A stretch of DNA of 5,114 nucleotides, from NCBI GenBank assembly GCA_028703215.1, contig JAQVNH010000095.1, positions 1 to 5,114 of the forward strand, read 5' to 3'. This DNA comes from Eubacteriales bacterium. Its GTDB lineage: Bacteria > Bacillota > Clostridia > Acetivibrionales > STF1-152. This document shows positions 1 through 5,114 of the stretch, one piece after another (the stretch's first letter is position 1; each line of letters starts with the position of its first letter). Under the pieces are notes generated by a model, which had not been told where the DNA came from, did no database searches, and saw only the letters and a program-made list of their open reading frames with translations. The position numbers and the translations under genes are program-made.

Positions 1-1804
1 TCCCCGCTGTGTTACCGCTTCCAATGAGATCATAAACCTCTTTTTCGTCCATGCTTATGCTGTCTATCTCGATCGTCGCGCCATAATTTTCCATAACCAG
101 ATTTGTTGTATTACGAATTACGGTAAGGGTCCTCAGACCCAGGAAGTCCATTTTAAGAAGACCAAGCTCTTCGAGTGTTCCCATTGCAAATTGCGTGGTT
201 ATGCAATCTTCATTTTTCTGAAGAGGAACATGTTCGGTTATGGGATCCTTTGAGATGACTACTCCCGCAGCATGGGTCGAAGCATGACGCGGCATGCCCT
301 CAAGAAGTTTTGCGGTATCTATCAGTTCGGTATATCTCAAATCCCTTTTATAAGCTTCACTCAGTTGGGAACTGAGTTCGAGAGCCCTGTCGATCGTCAT
401 TCCGATTTGAAAAGGGACCATCTTGGCGATGGCGTCTACCTCATTATACGGAATATCCAAAGCCCTCCCGACATCTCTTATGGCTGCCCTCGCAGCCATT
501 GTTCCGAATGTAATTATCTGCGCTACGCGTTCTTCTCCGTACTTAAGAACGACATAATCAATGACTTCCTGTCTTCTTTCATAGCAAAAATCAATGTCTA
601 TATCCGGCATACTTACTCTGTCAGGATTTAAAAATCTCTCAAAAATCAGATTATATTTAAGCGGATCTATGTTTGTGATCCCCAGACAATATGAAACGAG
701 ACTTCCTGCCGAAGAGCCCCTCCCCGGACCTACGGGAATATTTTTTTCTCTGGCATATCTTATGAAATCCCATACTATAAGGAAGTAATCCGTGTATCCC
801 ATCATTTTTATTATCTGCAATTCCTCGTCAAGTCTCGCCTTTTCCGCCGAACCTTCAAACAAAGAGATATCGCCGTATCTTCGTTTTAATCCTTCTAAAC
901 TCAGTCCGCATAAATGATCAAAAGCATCGATGCCTTCGGGCAATTTAAACTCGGGAAGGCGCAGATGATTGAATTCAAAAACCACATTGCATCTTTGAGC
1001 TATCTTATCGGTGTTTTCGACAGCCTCCCTAATATTCTCAAAGGATTTAAGCATCTCTTCGGGGGATTTCAGATAAAGCTGATCTGTGTTGAATCTCATA
1101 CGGTCTTCATCATTGACGGTTTTACCGGTTTGTATACACATCAGGACATCCTGAGCCCTCGCATTTTCCTTCAGCAGGTAATGGACATCGTTTGTTGCCG
1201 CCAGGGGGATGCCGGTTTCAAAGCTCAGCCTTATAATCTGCTGATTCACAAGATTTTGCTCTTCTATCCCGTTGCTCTGCAATTCGAGATAAAAATTGCC
1301 GCTGCCGAAAATATCATCAAACTCAAGGGCTTTTTGCCTGGCTGCCTCATAATTATTTTCCAGGATCAGACGCGGAACGTCACCGGACATGCAAGCGCTG
1401 AGTGCTATTATACCGGCACTGTACTTTCTCAATATTTCAACATCTATTCTCGGCTTATAATAAAATCCTTCGGTAAATCCAGCAGAGACAAGCTTCATAA
1501 GATTTCGATATCCCGCATTGTTTTCGGCCAATAGCACCAAATGGCCCTGATCGGAATCTCTTGAAGGGTCGCGGTCAAATCTTGTTCGTCTTGCGGTATA
1601 TACCTCGCAGCCGATTATTGGTTTTATTCCGTTTTTTAAAGCTTCTTTGTAAAATTCGATGACACCGTACATTACACCGTGATCGGTTATTGCAATACTC
1701 TTCATTCCCAGCTGAGCGGTACGGGCAATAAGGTCCTTTATCCTGTTTGCACCGTCCAGCAGGCTATATTCGGTATGTACATGCAGGTGTGTGAAATCGA
1801 TCAT
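1..1804 (-). CDS. dnaE: DNA polymerase III subunit alpha (DnaE), N-terminal 601 residues; C-terminus outside the window
   Basis: This is the replicative polymerase subunit that extends DNA from dNTPs at the fork. The frame is open from the ATG at 1804 to the window edge with no stop. Residues 1 to about 210 form the PHP domain, with HLHVH at 6-10, ITDHG at 39-43, E67, H88, C138 and NDVH at 205-208. The polymerase core follows: GPGRGSS at 359-365, PDIDIDF at 400-406 and DFLGLRTL at 553-560. D401, D403 and D553 match the catalytic aspartates of the E. coli enzyme (D401, D403, D555). The family is usually about 1,150 residues, so roughly half is present; the fingers end, beta-clamp-binding and OB parts are missing. 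The start is supported by a GGAG (1813-1816) 8 nt upstream and by the canonical N-terminus MIDFTHLHVH. No frameshift was seen on codon-by-codon reading. In Clostridia DnaE usually coexists with PolC, which is not visible here. Confidence 0.97.
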   Translation of the reverse strand, partial: MIDFTHLHVHTEYSLLDGANRIKDLIARTAQLGMKSIAITDHGVMYGVIEFYKEALKNGIKPIIGCEVYTARRTRFDRDPSRDSDQGHLVLLAENNAGYRNLMKLVSAGFTEGFYYKPRIDVEILRKYSAGIIALSACMSGDVPRLILENNYEAARQKALEFDDIFGSGNFYLELQSNGIEEQNLVNQQIIRLSFETGIPLAATNDVHYLLKENARAQDVLMCIQTGKTVNDEDRMRFNTDQLYLKSPEEMLKSFENIREAVENTDKIAQRCNVVFEFNHLRLPEFKLPEGIDAFDHLCGLSLEGLKRRYGDISLFEGSAEKARLDEELQIIKMMGYTDYFLIVWDFIRYAREKNIPVGPGRGSSAGSLVSYCLGITNIDPLKYNLIFERFLNPDRVSMPDIDIDFCYERRQEVIDYVVLKYGEERVAQIITFGTMAARAAIRDVGRALDIPYNEVDAIAKMVPFQIGMTIDRALELSSQLSEAYKRDLRYTELIDTAKLLEGMPRHASTHAAGVVISKDPITEHVPLQKNEDCITTQFAMGTLEELGLLKMDFLGLRTLTVIRNTTNLVMENYGATIEIDSISMDEKEVYDLIGSGNTAG

Positions 1805-1908
1805 GGAATGAACTCCGGTCACTATCAATAATTGGCATTAATCGATCAAAATATTTGCATTTTTATCCGGATCCGAAAATCCCTCTCAAATGACTCCTGA
1901 TCAGATTA

Positions 1909-1937
1909 ATTATACCATACAGGTTAAATAAAATTAT
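1909..1937 (-). promoter_or_regulatory. Probable dnaE promoter with extended -10
   Basis: On the minus strand a perfect TATAAT (1909-1914) is preceded by TGG, giving the extended -10 form TGnTATAAT. No good -35 hexamer lies 17 bp upstream; the sequence there is ATAATT (1932-1937). This fits extended -10 promoters, which tolerate a poor -35. The start point would fall near 1902, giving a dnaE leader of about 100 nt. The promoter lies just past the candidate mscL terminator, so dnaE could be transcribed independently of mscL. Confidence 0.5.
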
Positions 1938-1960
1938 AAAAAAGAGACAGCCCGGGGCTC
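1938..1960 (-). terminator. Candidate rho-independent terminator after mscL
   Basis: On the minus strand, about 48 nt after the mscL stop, a GC-rich AGCC-CCG-GGCT hairpin (1949-1959) is followed, after GTCTC, by six T residues (1938-1943). The stem is only 4 bp unless a 2-nt bulge is allowed so that G1960 pairs with C1946. It is therefore weaker than the hairpin at 3320-3347. Its place between the mscL stop and the dnaE promoter supports the call. Confidence 0.4.
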
Positions 1961-2007
1961 AAAATAAATACGATCCGGCCTGCCTCCTTCAAAATAGCAA
2001 ATCAATA

Positions 2008-2412
2008 TTATTTTTTCAGTAAATCTCTGATCTCTCCGAGGAGCAGCTCTTCTTTTGTCGGCTCCGGTTCTTTAACCGGTTCAGCGGGTTTCGGAACTTC
2101 TTTCTTCCTGAGTTTGTTGATCGCTCTGACCATCATGAAGATCACAAATGCTATGAGGACAAAGTCGATAGTTGCTTGTATAAACTGCCCGTAGGTAACC
2201 GCCAATTCTCCCGTGCCGTCAGCGGCAGCTTTTCTTAGTACCCATTTCAGTGCTGTCAGGTTCACATTTCCCAAAATAAGTCCTATAAACGGCATGATTA
2301 TGTCGTTTACCAAGGATGTCACGATTTTGCCAAACGCTGCGCCTATAATTACGCCGACTGCCAGATCCATAGCATTTCCTTTAACTATGAACTGTTTGAA
2401 CTCTTTTAACAT
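2008..2412 (-). CDS. mscL: Large-conductance mechanosensitive channel MscL
   Basis: MscL is a homopentameric inner-membrane channel that opens under membrane tension and releases solutes during hypoosmotic shock. The 134-residue length is typical of the family (about 130-150). The N-terminal helix and signature are clear: FKQFIVKGNAMDLAVGVIIG at 5-24, then FGKIVTSLVNDIIMP at 27-41. The pore-lining TM1 spans about 16-46, a short extracellular loop about 48-77 (with KWVLRKAAADGTGE), and TM2 about 78-97. A Pro/Lys/Glu-rich linker at 103-120 leads to the C-terminal bundle helix EELLLGEIRDLLKK (121-134). The ATG at 2412 has an AGAGGGG ribosome binding site 7 nt upstream (2420-2426). It has its own promoter at 2471-2499 and a candidate terminator downstream. 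The neighbours have no functional link to osmoprotection that I can see. Confidence 0.97.
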   Translation of the reverse strand: MLKEFKQFIVKGNAMDLAVGVIIGAAFGKIVTSLVNDIIMPFIGLILGNVNLTALKWVLRKAAADGTGELAVTYGQFIQATIDFVLIAFVIFMMVRAINKLRKKEVPKPAEPVKEPEPTKEELLLGEIRDLLKK

Positions 2413-2470
2413 TTACAGACCCCTCTCTATAAAATTAATATTTAACGCACTGCTTATAAATATCATCACA

Positions 2471-2499
2471 ATCTTAATATTATTCTTATTGCATGTCAA
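2471..2499 (-). promoter_or_regulatory. Sigma-A promoter of mscL
   Basis: A perfect TTGACA -35 (2494-2499) is separated by exactly 17 bp from the -10 TAAGAT (2471-2476). The -35 starts only about 20 bp after the thioesterase stop codon, and the predicted start point near 2464 gives a leader of about 50 nt with the mscL ribosome binding site inside it. The arrangement suggests constitutive transcription of mscL separate from the upstream thioesterase gene, although read-through cannot be excluded because no clear terminator follows the thioesterase. Confidence 0.65.
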
Positions 2500-2518
2500 T
2501 CAAATCGCACTTTGACGC

Positions 2519-3274
2519 TTATCTTTCTTTTATAACAATATGTGCCCTGAATACCGTTCTGCCGTCTTTTTCGTTTATGCCTTCGATATAAACGATATTC
2601 GAAGCTGAAGAAGTCAGATCGACATTTAAAGTTATCGTATTGCCTGGCAGTATCTCATTTATAAAATGGACCTCTATTGATTTTACCGTATATTTGTTGT
2701 GTTTTTCAATGTCGAAGCAATCCATTATAAAGTCTACATATTTTGAATTGTTCACATGTCCGTTAAAATCAATATCGCTGTAGCCTACGACTCTTTTGTA
2801 CACAGTTTCCATCTGCCCCGACGATTTGAGTTTTCTCATCCTGCCATCAATAGCCCGGCTTAATATTTGTTCGGGATATTTTATAGAGATCCTTTCGGTC
2901 TTGACCAGTCTCCTTGTTTCAAGATCTATGACAGCCCACGTTGAAACAGCCCTGGCAATTATTTCCCCTTTGCTGTCGCGTACCAAAAAATCTCTTTCAA
3001 ATTCAATTTTTGAAGGCTCTATCGGCCATGTTTCCAGCAATATTTCTTCATTCAGCGAAGGCATTTTATTAACTTCGACCTTAATACGCATAAGTACCCA
3101 TGCTACACCGAATTTGATTTTTAGCGTATCTATTCCGAAACCTAAATTGTCCGAAGCCATGCTTGCTATATCCTGAAAGAGTTTGAAAAGCCCGCTGACT
3201 CTTAATTTTTTATTGAAGTCGACGTCGCTGAGCTCGATTTTATAGTTGATTTTGAATAGCGAAACCGGATCCAT
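2519..3274 (-). CDS. Acyl-ACP thioesterase (FatA/FatB-like, double hotdog fold)
   Basis: The enzyme family (acyl-ACP thioesterase, PF01643) hydrolyses acyl-ACP to free fatty acid and ACP in the cytoplasm, ending or diverting fatty acid synthesis. The 251-residue length fits the bacterial members, which lack the plant transit peptide. Two hotdog halves are visible. The N-terminal one is about 5-130, with FQDIASMASDNLGFG at 33-47, WVLMRIKVEV at 59-68 and the paired ETWP at 81-84. The C-terminal one is about 155-250. The second half carries the catalytic signature DIDFNGHVNNSKYVDF at 167-182, in which D169, N171 and H173 match the D-x-N-x-H catalytic set of plant FatB; E201 in SIEVHF is the likely equivalent of the conserved Glu. 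The ATG at 3274 has an excellent AAAGGAG (3283-3289) about 8 nt upstream. Chain-length preference cannot be read from the sequence. It is separated by a strong terminator from the CDF gene upstream, so the two are probably not one operon. Confidence 0.92.
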   Translation of the reverse strand: MDPVSLFKINYKIELSDVDFNKKLRVSGLFKLFQDIASMASDNLGFGIDTLKIKFGVAWVLMRIKVEVNKMPSLNEEILLETWPIEPSKIEFERDFLVRDSKGEIIARAVSTWAVIDLETRRLVKTERISIKYPEQILSRAIDGRMRKLKSSGQMETVYKRVVGYSDIDFNGHVNNSKYVDFIMDCFDIEKHNKYTVKSIEVHFINEILPGNTITLNVDLTSSASNIVYIEGINEKDGRTVFRAHIVIKER

Positions 3275-3292
3275 CTAAAATTCTCCTTTACT

Positions 3293-3322
3293 ATTATCAT
3301 TCCAGAGATGTCCCCTTGTAAA
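3293..3322 (-). promoter_or_regulatory. Possible thioesterase promoter overlapping the preceding terminator
   Basis: TTTACA (3317-3322, 5 of 6 to the -35 consensus) and GATAAT (3293-3298, 5 of 6 to the -10) are 18 bp apart. The -35 lies inside the T-tract of the upstream terminator. The problem is position: a start 5-7 nt after the -10 would fall at about 3286-3288, on or just before the GGAG of the ribosome binding site (3283-3286). The mRNA would begin at its Shine-Dalgarno sequence. It may be real, but a promoter further upstream with partial terminator read-through is an alternative. Confidence 0.28.
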
Positions 3323-3347
3323 AATCCGTTTTCAATATGAAAACGGA
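3320..3347 (-). terminator. Strong rho-independent terminator after the CDF transporter gene
   Basis: On the minus strand a perfect 10-bp stem, TCCGTTTTCA paired with TGAAAACGGA (3338-3347 and 3325-3334), closes a 3-nt loop and is followed directly by five T residues (3320-3324). It begins about 60 nt after the CDF stop codon. The plus-strand side has no T-tract after the hairpin, so it acts on minus-strand transcription only. It separates the CDF gene from the thioesterase gene. Confidence 0.85.
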
Positions 3348-3407
3348 CAAAAGCCAAATATCCTTATTTTTTTGCTCCGGCACTTTTATATACACCTCAA
3401 AAACACA

Positions 3408-4358
3408 TCACTGCTTATCTTGATTTCCCAGGGATTTACCGTTTACAGGGTCAATGTGGATCACGATATTTATTCCAAGTTCTTTTTCGATATCCTGCTC
3501 TATTTCATCCACTTCCGAATGAGCTTCTATCAGATCGGTATCGTCAGAAACCTCCGCATGCACAGAGGCAACCCATCTTCCGGGTCCGTAATCATGGATC
3601 ACCAGGTCATGCACACCTACAATATTTTTACCTTTTAAGACAAAATCATTTATTTTACCCATAATGTAAGGGTCAGGCGACGAGCCAATAATAAGATCCA
3701 CCGAATCTTTTGCAATGCGAAAACCTGTGTAGATTATGAAAATGGAAATCACAACGCCAAGGATCCCATCAACCGGCAAACTGACATACCCGCCTATGAT
3801 CCCTCCTGCAATAACTGCTAAAGTAGCCAGCACATCGCTCATACTGTCCCATGCGGCAGCCCTGCTGATCACCGCATCAATTGTATTGCTGATGTAGCTG
3901 TTGTACGAATACATCCATAATTTTATAAGTATCGAAAATGCCAGGACTGCAAAAGTAACTAGTTTAAACTCCACAGGTTCAGGGTTGATAATTTTTTCAA
4001 TTGAGGTTTTTATAAGCTGAATGCCTACGCCGAAAATGATGAATGACAATATAAGAGAAGCCACATATTCAATCCTGCCGTGCCCATATGGATGTTCTTT
4101 GTCCGGAGGAGTGTTGCTGAGCTTAGCTCCGAAAATAGCTACTATGGAAGAACCGGTATCGCCCAGGTTATTAAATGCGTCAGAAATCACGGCGATACTG
4201 TTTACCGCCAATCCGAAAACCAGTTTTAAAACGAACAGCATAAGGTTGCATAAAATGCCTACAATTCCAGAAAGCACCTGGTAAGATGTTCTTACTTCTT
4301 TATTTTTTATATTCTGATAATTTTTTACGAATTTTCTTACCAGCAATTTAAACAACAA
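3408..4358 (-). CDS. Cation diffusion facilitator (CDF) family metal exporter, possibly Mn(II) type
   Basis: CDF proteins are homodimeric inner-membrane antiporters that expel divalent metals in exchange for protons. The 316-residue protein has six predicted membrane segments, roughly 29-50, 54-78, 98-118, 131-151, 175-193 and 195-213, then a cytoplasmic domain (about 225-305). TM2 carries SDAFNNLGD (59-67), the following loop HPYGHGR (89-95), and TM5 WDSMSD (170-175). Aligned by eye with E. coli YiiP (D45, D49, H153, D157), the transport site is D60, N64, D171 and D175. Asp replaces the His typical of Zn/Co exporters; DxxxD in TM5 is the pattern reported for Mn-type CDFs. The C-terminal domain keeps H250, H268 and HIDP (301-304), matching YiiP dimer-interface metal ligands. 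The start is TTG: an in-frame TGA (4362-4364) lies 3 nt upstream of the TTG at 4358 and the first in-frame ATG is residue 40, inside TM1. The second TTG (4355) is an alternative start. It has its own promoter and a strong terminator, so it is likely monocistronic. Confidence 0.93.
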   Translation of the reverse strand: MLFKLLVRKFVKNYQNIKNKEVRTSYQVLSGIVGILCNLMLFVLKLVFGLAVNSIAVISDAFNNLGDTGSSIVAIFGAKLSNTPPDKEHPYGHGRIEYVASLILSFIIFGVGIQLIKTSIEKIINPEPVEFKLVTFAVLAFSILIKLWMYSYNSYISNTIDAVISRAAAWDSMSDVLATLAVIAGGIIGGYVSLPVDGILGVVISIFIIYTGFRIAKDSVDLIIGSSPDPYIMGKINDFVLKGKNIVGVHDLVIHDYGPGRWVASVHAEVSDDTDLIEAHSEVDEIEQDIEKELGINIVIHIDPVNGKSLGNQDKQ

Positions 4359-4361
4359 TTT

Positions 4362-4368
4362 TCACCTT
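4362..4368 (-). promoter_or_regulatory. Ribosome binding site that decides the CDF start
   Basis: The only Shine-Dalgarno-like stretch before the CDF frame is AAGGTGA. Its GGTG core (4363-4366) is 4 nt from the TTG at 4358, which is tight, and 7 nt from the TTG at 4355, which is normal. Its TGA is also the in-frame stop that closes the reading frame upstream. The GTG within it opens only a 5-codon frame (ending TAA) and is not the start. The real protein may therefore begin one residue later than the annotated start. Confidence 0.6.
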
Positions 4369-4398
4369 GATGATGTGATTACTTAACTTTACCAGGTC

Positions 4399-4427
4399 AT
4401 TGTATGCATTTTCATATAGATAGTCAA
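4399..4427 (-). promoter_or_regulatory. Sigma-A promoter of the CDF gene
   Basis: TTGACT (4422-4427) and TACAAT (4399-4404), each 5 of 6 to consensus, are exactly 17 bp apart. The start point would be near 4392, giving a leader of about 34 nt that contains the AAGGTGA ribosome binding site. The -35 lies inside the first copy (lower coordinates) of the 15-bp tandem repeat at 4415-4444. A second TTGACT sits 15 bp upstream (4437-4442) and a third, overlapping it by one base, at 4442-4447. Confidence 0.7.
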
Positions 4428-4444
4428 GTTATAGATAGTCAAGT
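4415..4444. repeat. Perfect 15-bp tandem duplication in the CDF promoter
   Basis: The plus-strand unit TATAGATAGTCAAGT occurs twice with no gap, at 4415-4429 and 4430-4444, without a mismatch. Each copy holds one TTGACT -35-like hexamer on the minus strand. The duplication may give two binding sites for a regulator on the same face offset by about one and a half turns, or may simply be a slippage duplication. The unit has no internal dyad that would identify an operator class. Confidence 0.9.
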
Positions 4445-4446
4445 CA

Positions 4447-4502
4447 ATAAAACACGCTCTTGTCGAGCCGGAGATACTTTTATCCGCTAATTTTCAAAGC
4501 GG
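4447..4502 (-). terminator. Weak terminator-like hairpins after the OsmC-family gene
   Basis: Two short hairpins follow the OsmC-family stop on the minus strand. The first, CCGCT/AGCGG (4498-4502 with 4484-4488), has a 5-bp stem and a 9-nt loop but no T-tract. The second, GCTC/GAGC (4465-4468 with 4456-4459), has a 4-bp stem, a GACAA loop and the T-rich tail GTGTTTTATT. Neither alone is convincing. One of them may end the suf-osmC transcript before the CDF promoter. Confidence 0.25.
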
Positions 4503-4504
4503 CT

Positions 4505-4945
4505 TTATTCAATGACCACTTCTGTTTCCAAAACCGGAGAATTAGCCATAGTGGCGCCCACAGGACAGTGGCTTTCGACAAATTTGACGTATTCTCTTAT
4601 TTCTTCTTCGGTATTGTCTGCCTTTACATGTATTTTTGAAATTATCTTAGTGAATCCTACCTTGGCTTCGGGATTCCTCCCCTTGTAACCATCAGGGTCA
4701 AAGGCGCCCTCAAGTTCAACTCTGAACTCCAGCAGATTAATCCCTTTTTTTCTGGCAAATCCTCTGGCAATGGCACATTCGCATCCTCCCAGGGCTGACA
4801 AAAGAGCCTGCACCGGACTCATTCCCTTGTCATTGCCGCCAAGAGCCTTCGGTTCGTCCAAAAAATGCATATGCTCCCCGGCTCTGCACTCTACCGTGTA
4901 ACCTTCCATAAGTTTCGTTTGCGCTTTGATCAATATTTGAGCCAT
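4505..4945 (-). CDS. OsmC/Ohr-family protein (YhfA-like)
   Basis: The OsmC/Ohr family comprises cytoplasmic dimeric proteins, many of which reduce organic or fatty acid hydroperoxides through two cysteines; other subgroups have no proven substrate. The 146-residue length is typical. The first cysteine motif is in SPVQALLSALGGCECAIA (43-60), with C55 and also C57, at the start of the central long helix. The second is SHCPVGATMANSP (125-137), with C127. The spacing C55...C127 fits the paired peroxidatic and resolving cysteines of the family. The start of the mature fold, with C20-R21 on the early strand, is also present. The ATG at 4945 has AAAGGGG upstream (AAGGGG 4955-4960, 9 nt spacing). It lies 31 bp after the SufB-family stop with no promoter or terminator in the gap, so both are probably one transcript. 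The real substrate is unknown; a role in sulfur or peroxide handling beside Fe-S assembly is inference. Confidence 0.88.
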   Translation of the reverse strand: MAQILIKAQTKLMEGYTVECRAGEHMHFLDEPKALGGNDKGMSPVQALLSALGGCECAIARGFARKKGINLLEFRVELEGAFDPDGYKGRNPEAKVGFTKIISKIHVKADNTEEEIREYVKFVESHCPVGATMANSPVLETEVVIE

Positions 4946-4976
4946 GACGCATATCCCCTTTCATTATTCAAAATAA

Positions 4977-5114
4977 TCAGCTTTGCCACAGAAAGCCTTT
5001 GAGAATGGTTTCTTCGGCATCTTTTTCCGACAATCCCAAAGTCATTAGCTTTGTAAGCTGTTCTGACGCGATTTTTCCGATCGCAGCTTCATGTATGAGC
5101 TGCGCCTCAGAGTT
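4977..5114 (-). CDS. sufB: SufB/SufD-family Fe-S cluster assembly protein, C-terminal 45 residues only
   Basis: Only the tail is in the window; the frame is open at the right edge and ends with TGA at 4977-4979. The visible peptide contains LIHEAAIGKIASEQL and then LMTLGLSEKDAEETILKGF, the closing helix pair of the SufB/SufD family (compare the family pattern HEAxxGKIxxEQLxxLxxRGLxExEAxxxIxxGF). SufB and SufD form the scaffold on which SufC drives Fe-S cluster assembly in the cytoplasm. HEA rather than the SufD-type pattern favours SufB. The form resembles the short SufB proteins of clostridial two-gene SufC-SufB systems, but SufD cannot be excluded from 45 residues. Expected upstream neighbour, outside the window, is sufC. 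Confidence 0.8.
   Translation of the reverse strand, partial: NSEAQLIHEAAIGKIASEQLTKLMTLGLSEKDAEETILKGFLWQS

Noticed and set aside
272..1534. Open frames on the plus strand opposite dnaE (272-631, 594-788, 914-1534)
   Set aside because: They lie antisense to a clear DnaE frame with all catalytic motifs, show no recognisable domain and lack convincing ribosome binding sites.
1863..1898. Tiny frame in the dnaE leader: AGGAG (1894-1898) followed by TTG and 7 further codons ending in TAA at 1863
   Set aside because: It is eight codons with a TTG start and only 4 nt spacing, and nothing in the peptide suggests a leader-peptide control. Chance is the simplest explanation.
1805..2007. Gap between mscL and dnaE examined for small RNA or extra gene
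   Set aside because: Beyond the candidate terminator and dnaE promoter, only AT-rich sequence was seen with no frame of useful length on either strand.
2496..2516. Imperfect inverted repeat TCAAA/TTTGA after the thioesterase stop, considered as a terminator
   Set aside because: The stem is 5 AT-rich base pairs with no T-tract, and it overlaps the TTGACA -35 of the mscL promoter.
2213..4284. Plus-strand open frames at 2213-2515, 2796-3176, 3372-3638 and 4021-4284
   Set aside because: Each is antisense to mscL, the thioesterase or the CDF gene, whose protein families are certain; no domain or start signal supports them.
4422..4447. Repeated AGTCAAG motifs considered as a CtsR heat-shock operator
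   Set aside because: The CtsR site needs GGTCAAA-type heptamers with a 10-bp period; here the period is 15 bp, the heptamer differs, and the gene is a metal exporter.
4359..4504. Gap before the CDF gene considered for a manganese riboswitch (yybP-ykoY type)
   Set aside because: The leader after the predicted start point is only about 34 nt, too short for that riboswitch, and none of its conserved loop elements was seen.

Overview
The window looks like chromosomal DNA from a low-to-moderate GC Gram-positive bacterium, most likely an anaerobic Clostridia member. This rests on protein resemblance and gene style: a SufB-type Fe-S scaffold tail with clostridial features, a FatA/FatB-like bacterial acyl-ACP thioesterase, strong AGGAGG-like ribosome binding sites and consensus sigma-A promoters. 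I could not search a database, so the lineage is inferred.

All six genes lie on the minus strand, so transcription runs from high to low coordinates. In that order they are: the last 45 residues of a SufB/SufD-family Fe-S assembly protein (4977-5114, cut by the window end); an OsmC/Ohr-family protein 31 bp downstream, probably in the same transcript (4505-4945); a cation diffusion facilitator (CDF) metal exporter with a TTG start (3408-4358); an acyl-ACP thioesterase (2519-3274); the mechanosensitive channel MscL (2008-2412); and the N-terminal 601 residues of DNA polymerase III alpha, DnaE (2-1804, cut by the window start).

The genes do not form one pathway. Each gap carries its own signals. 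A promoter whose -35 region lies in a perfect 15-bp tandem duplication precedes the CDF gene. A strong hairpin-plus-T-tract terminator follows it. A sigma-A promoter directly after the thioesterase stop serves mscL. A weaker terminator follows mscL, and an extended -10 promoter precedes dnaE. The block is therefore best read as mostly separate units pointing the same way, with sufB-osmC the only likely operon. No gap between genes exceeds about 205 bp. I found no RNA genes, mobile elements, CRISPR arrays or attachment sites.

I see no undescribed multi-gene system. The observations most worth checking are the duplicated -35/operator region before the CDF gene, the Asp/Asn metal site of that transporter (suggesting Mn(II)), and the link between the OsmC-like gene and Fe-S assembly.
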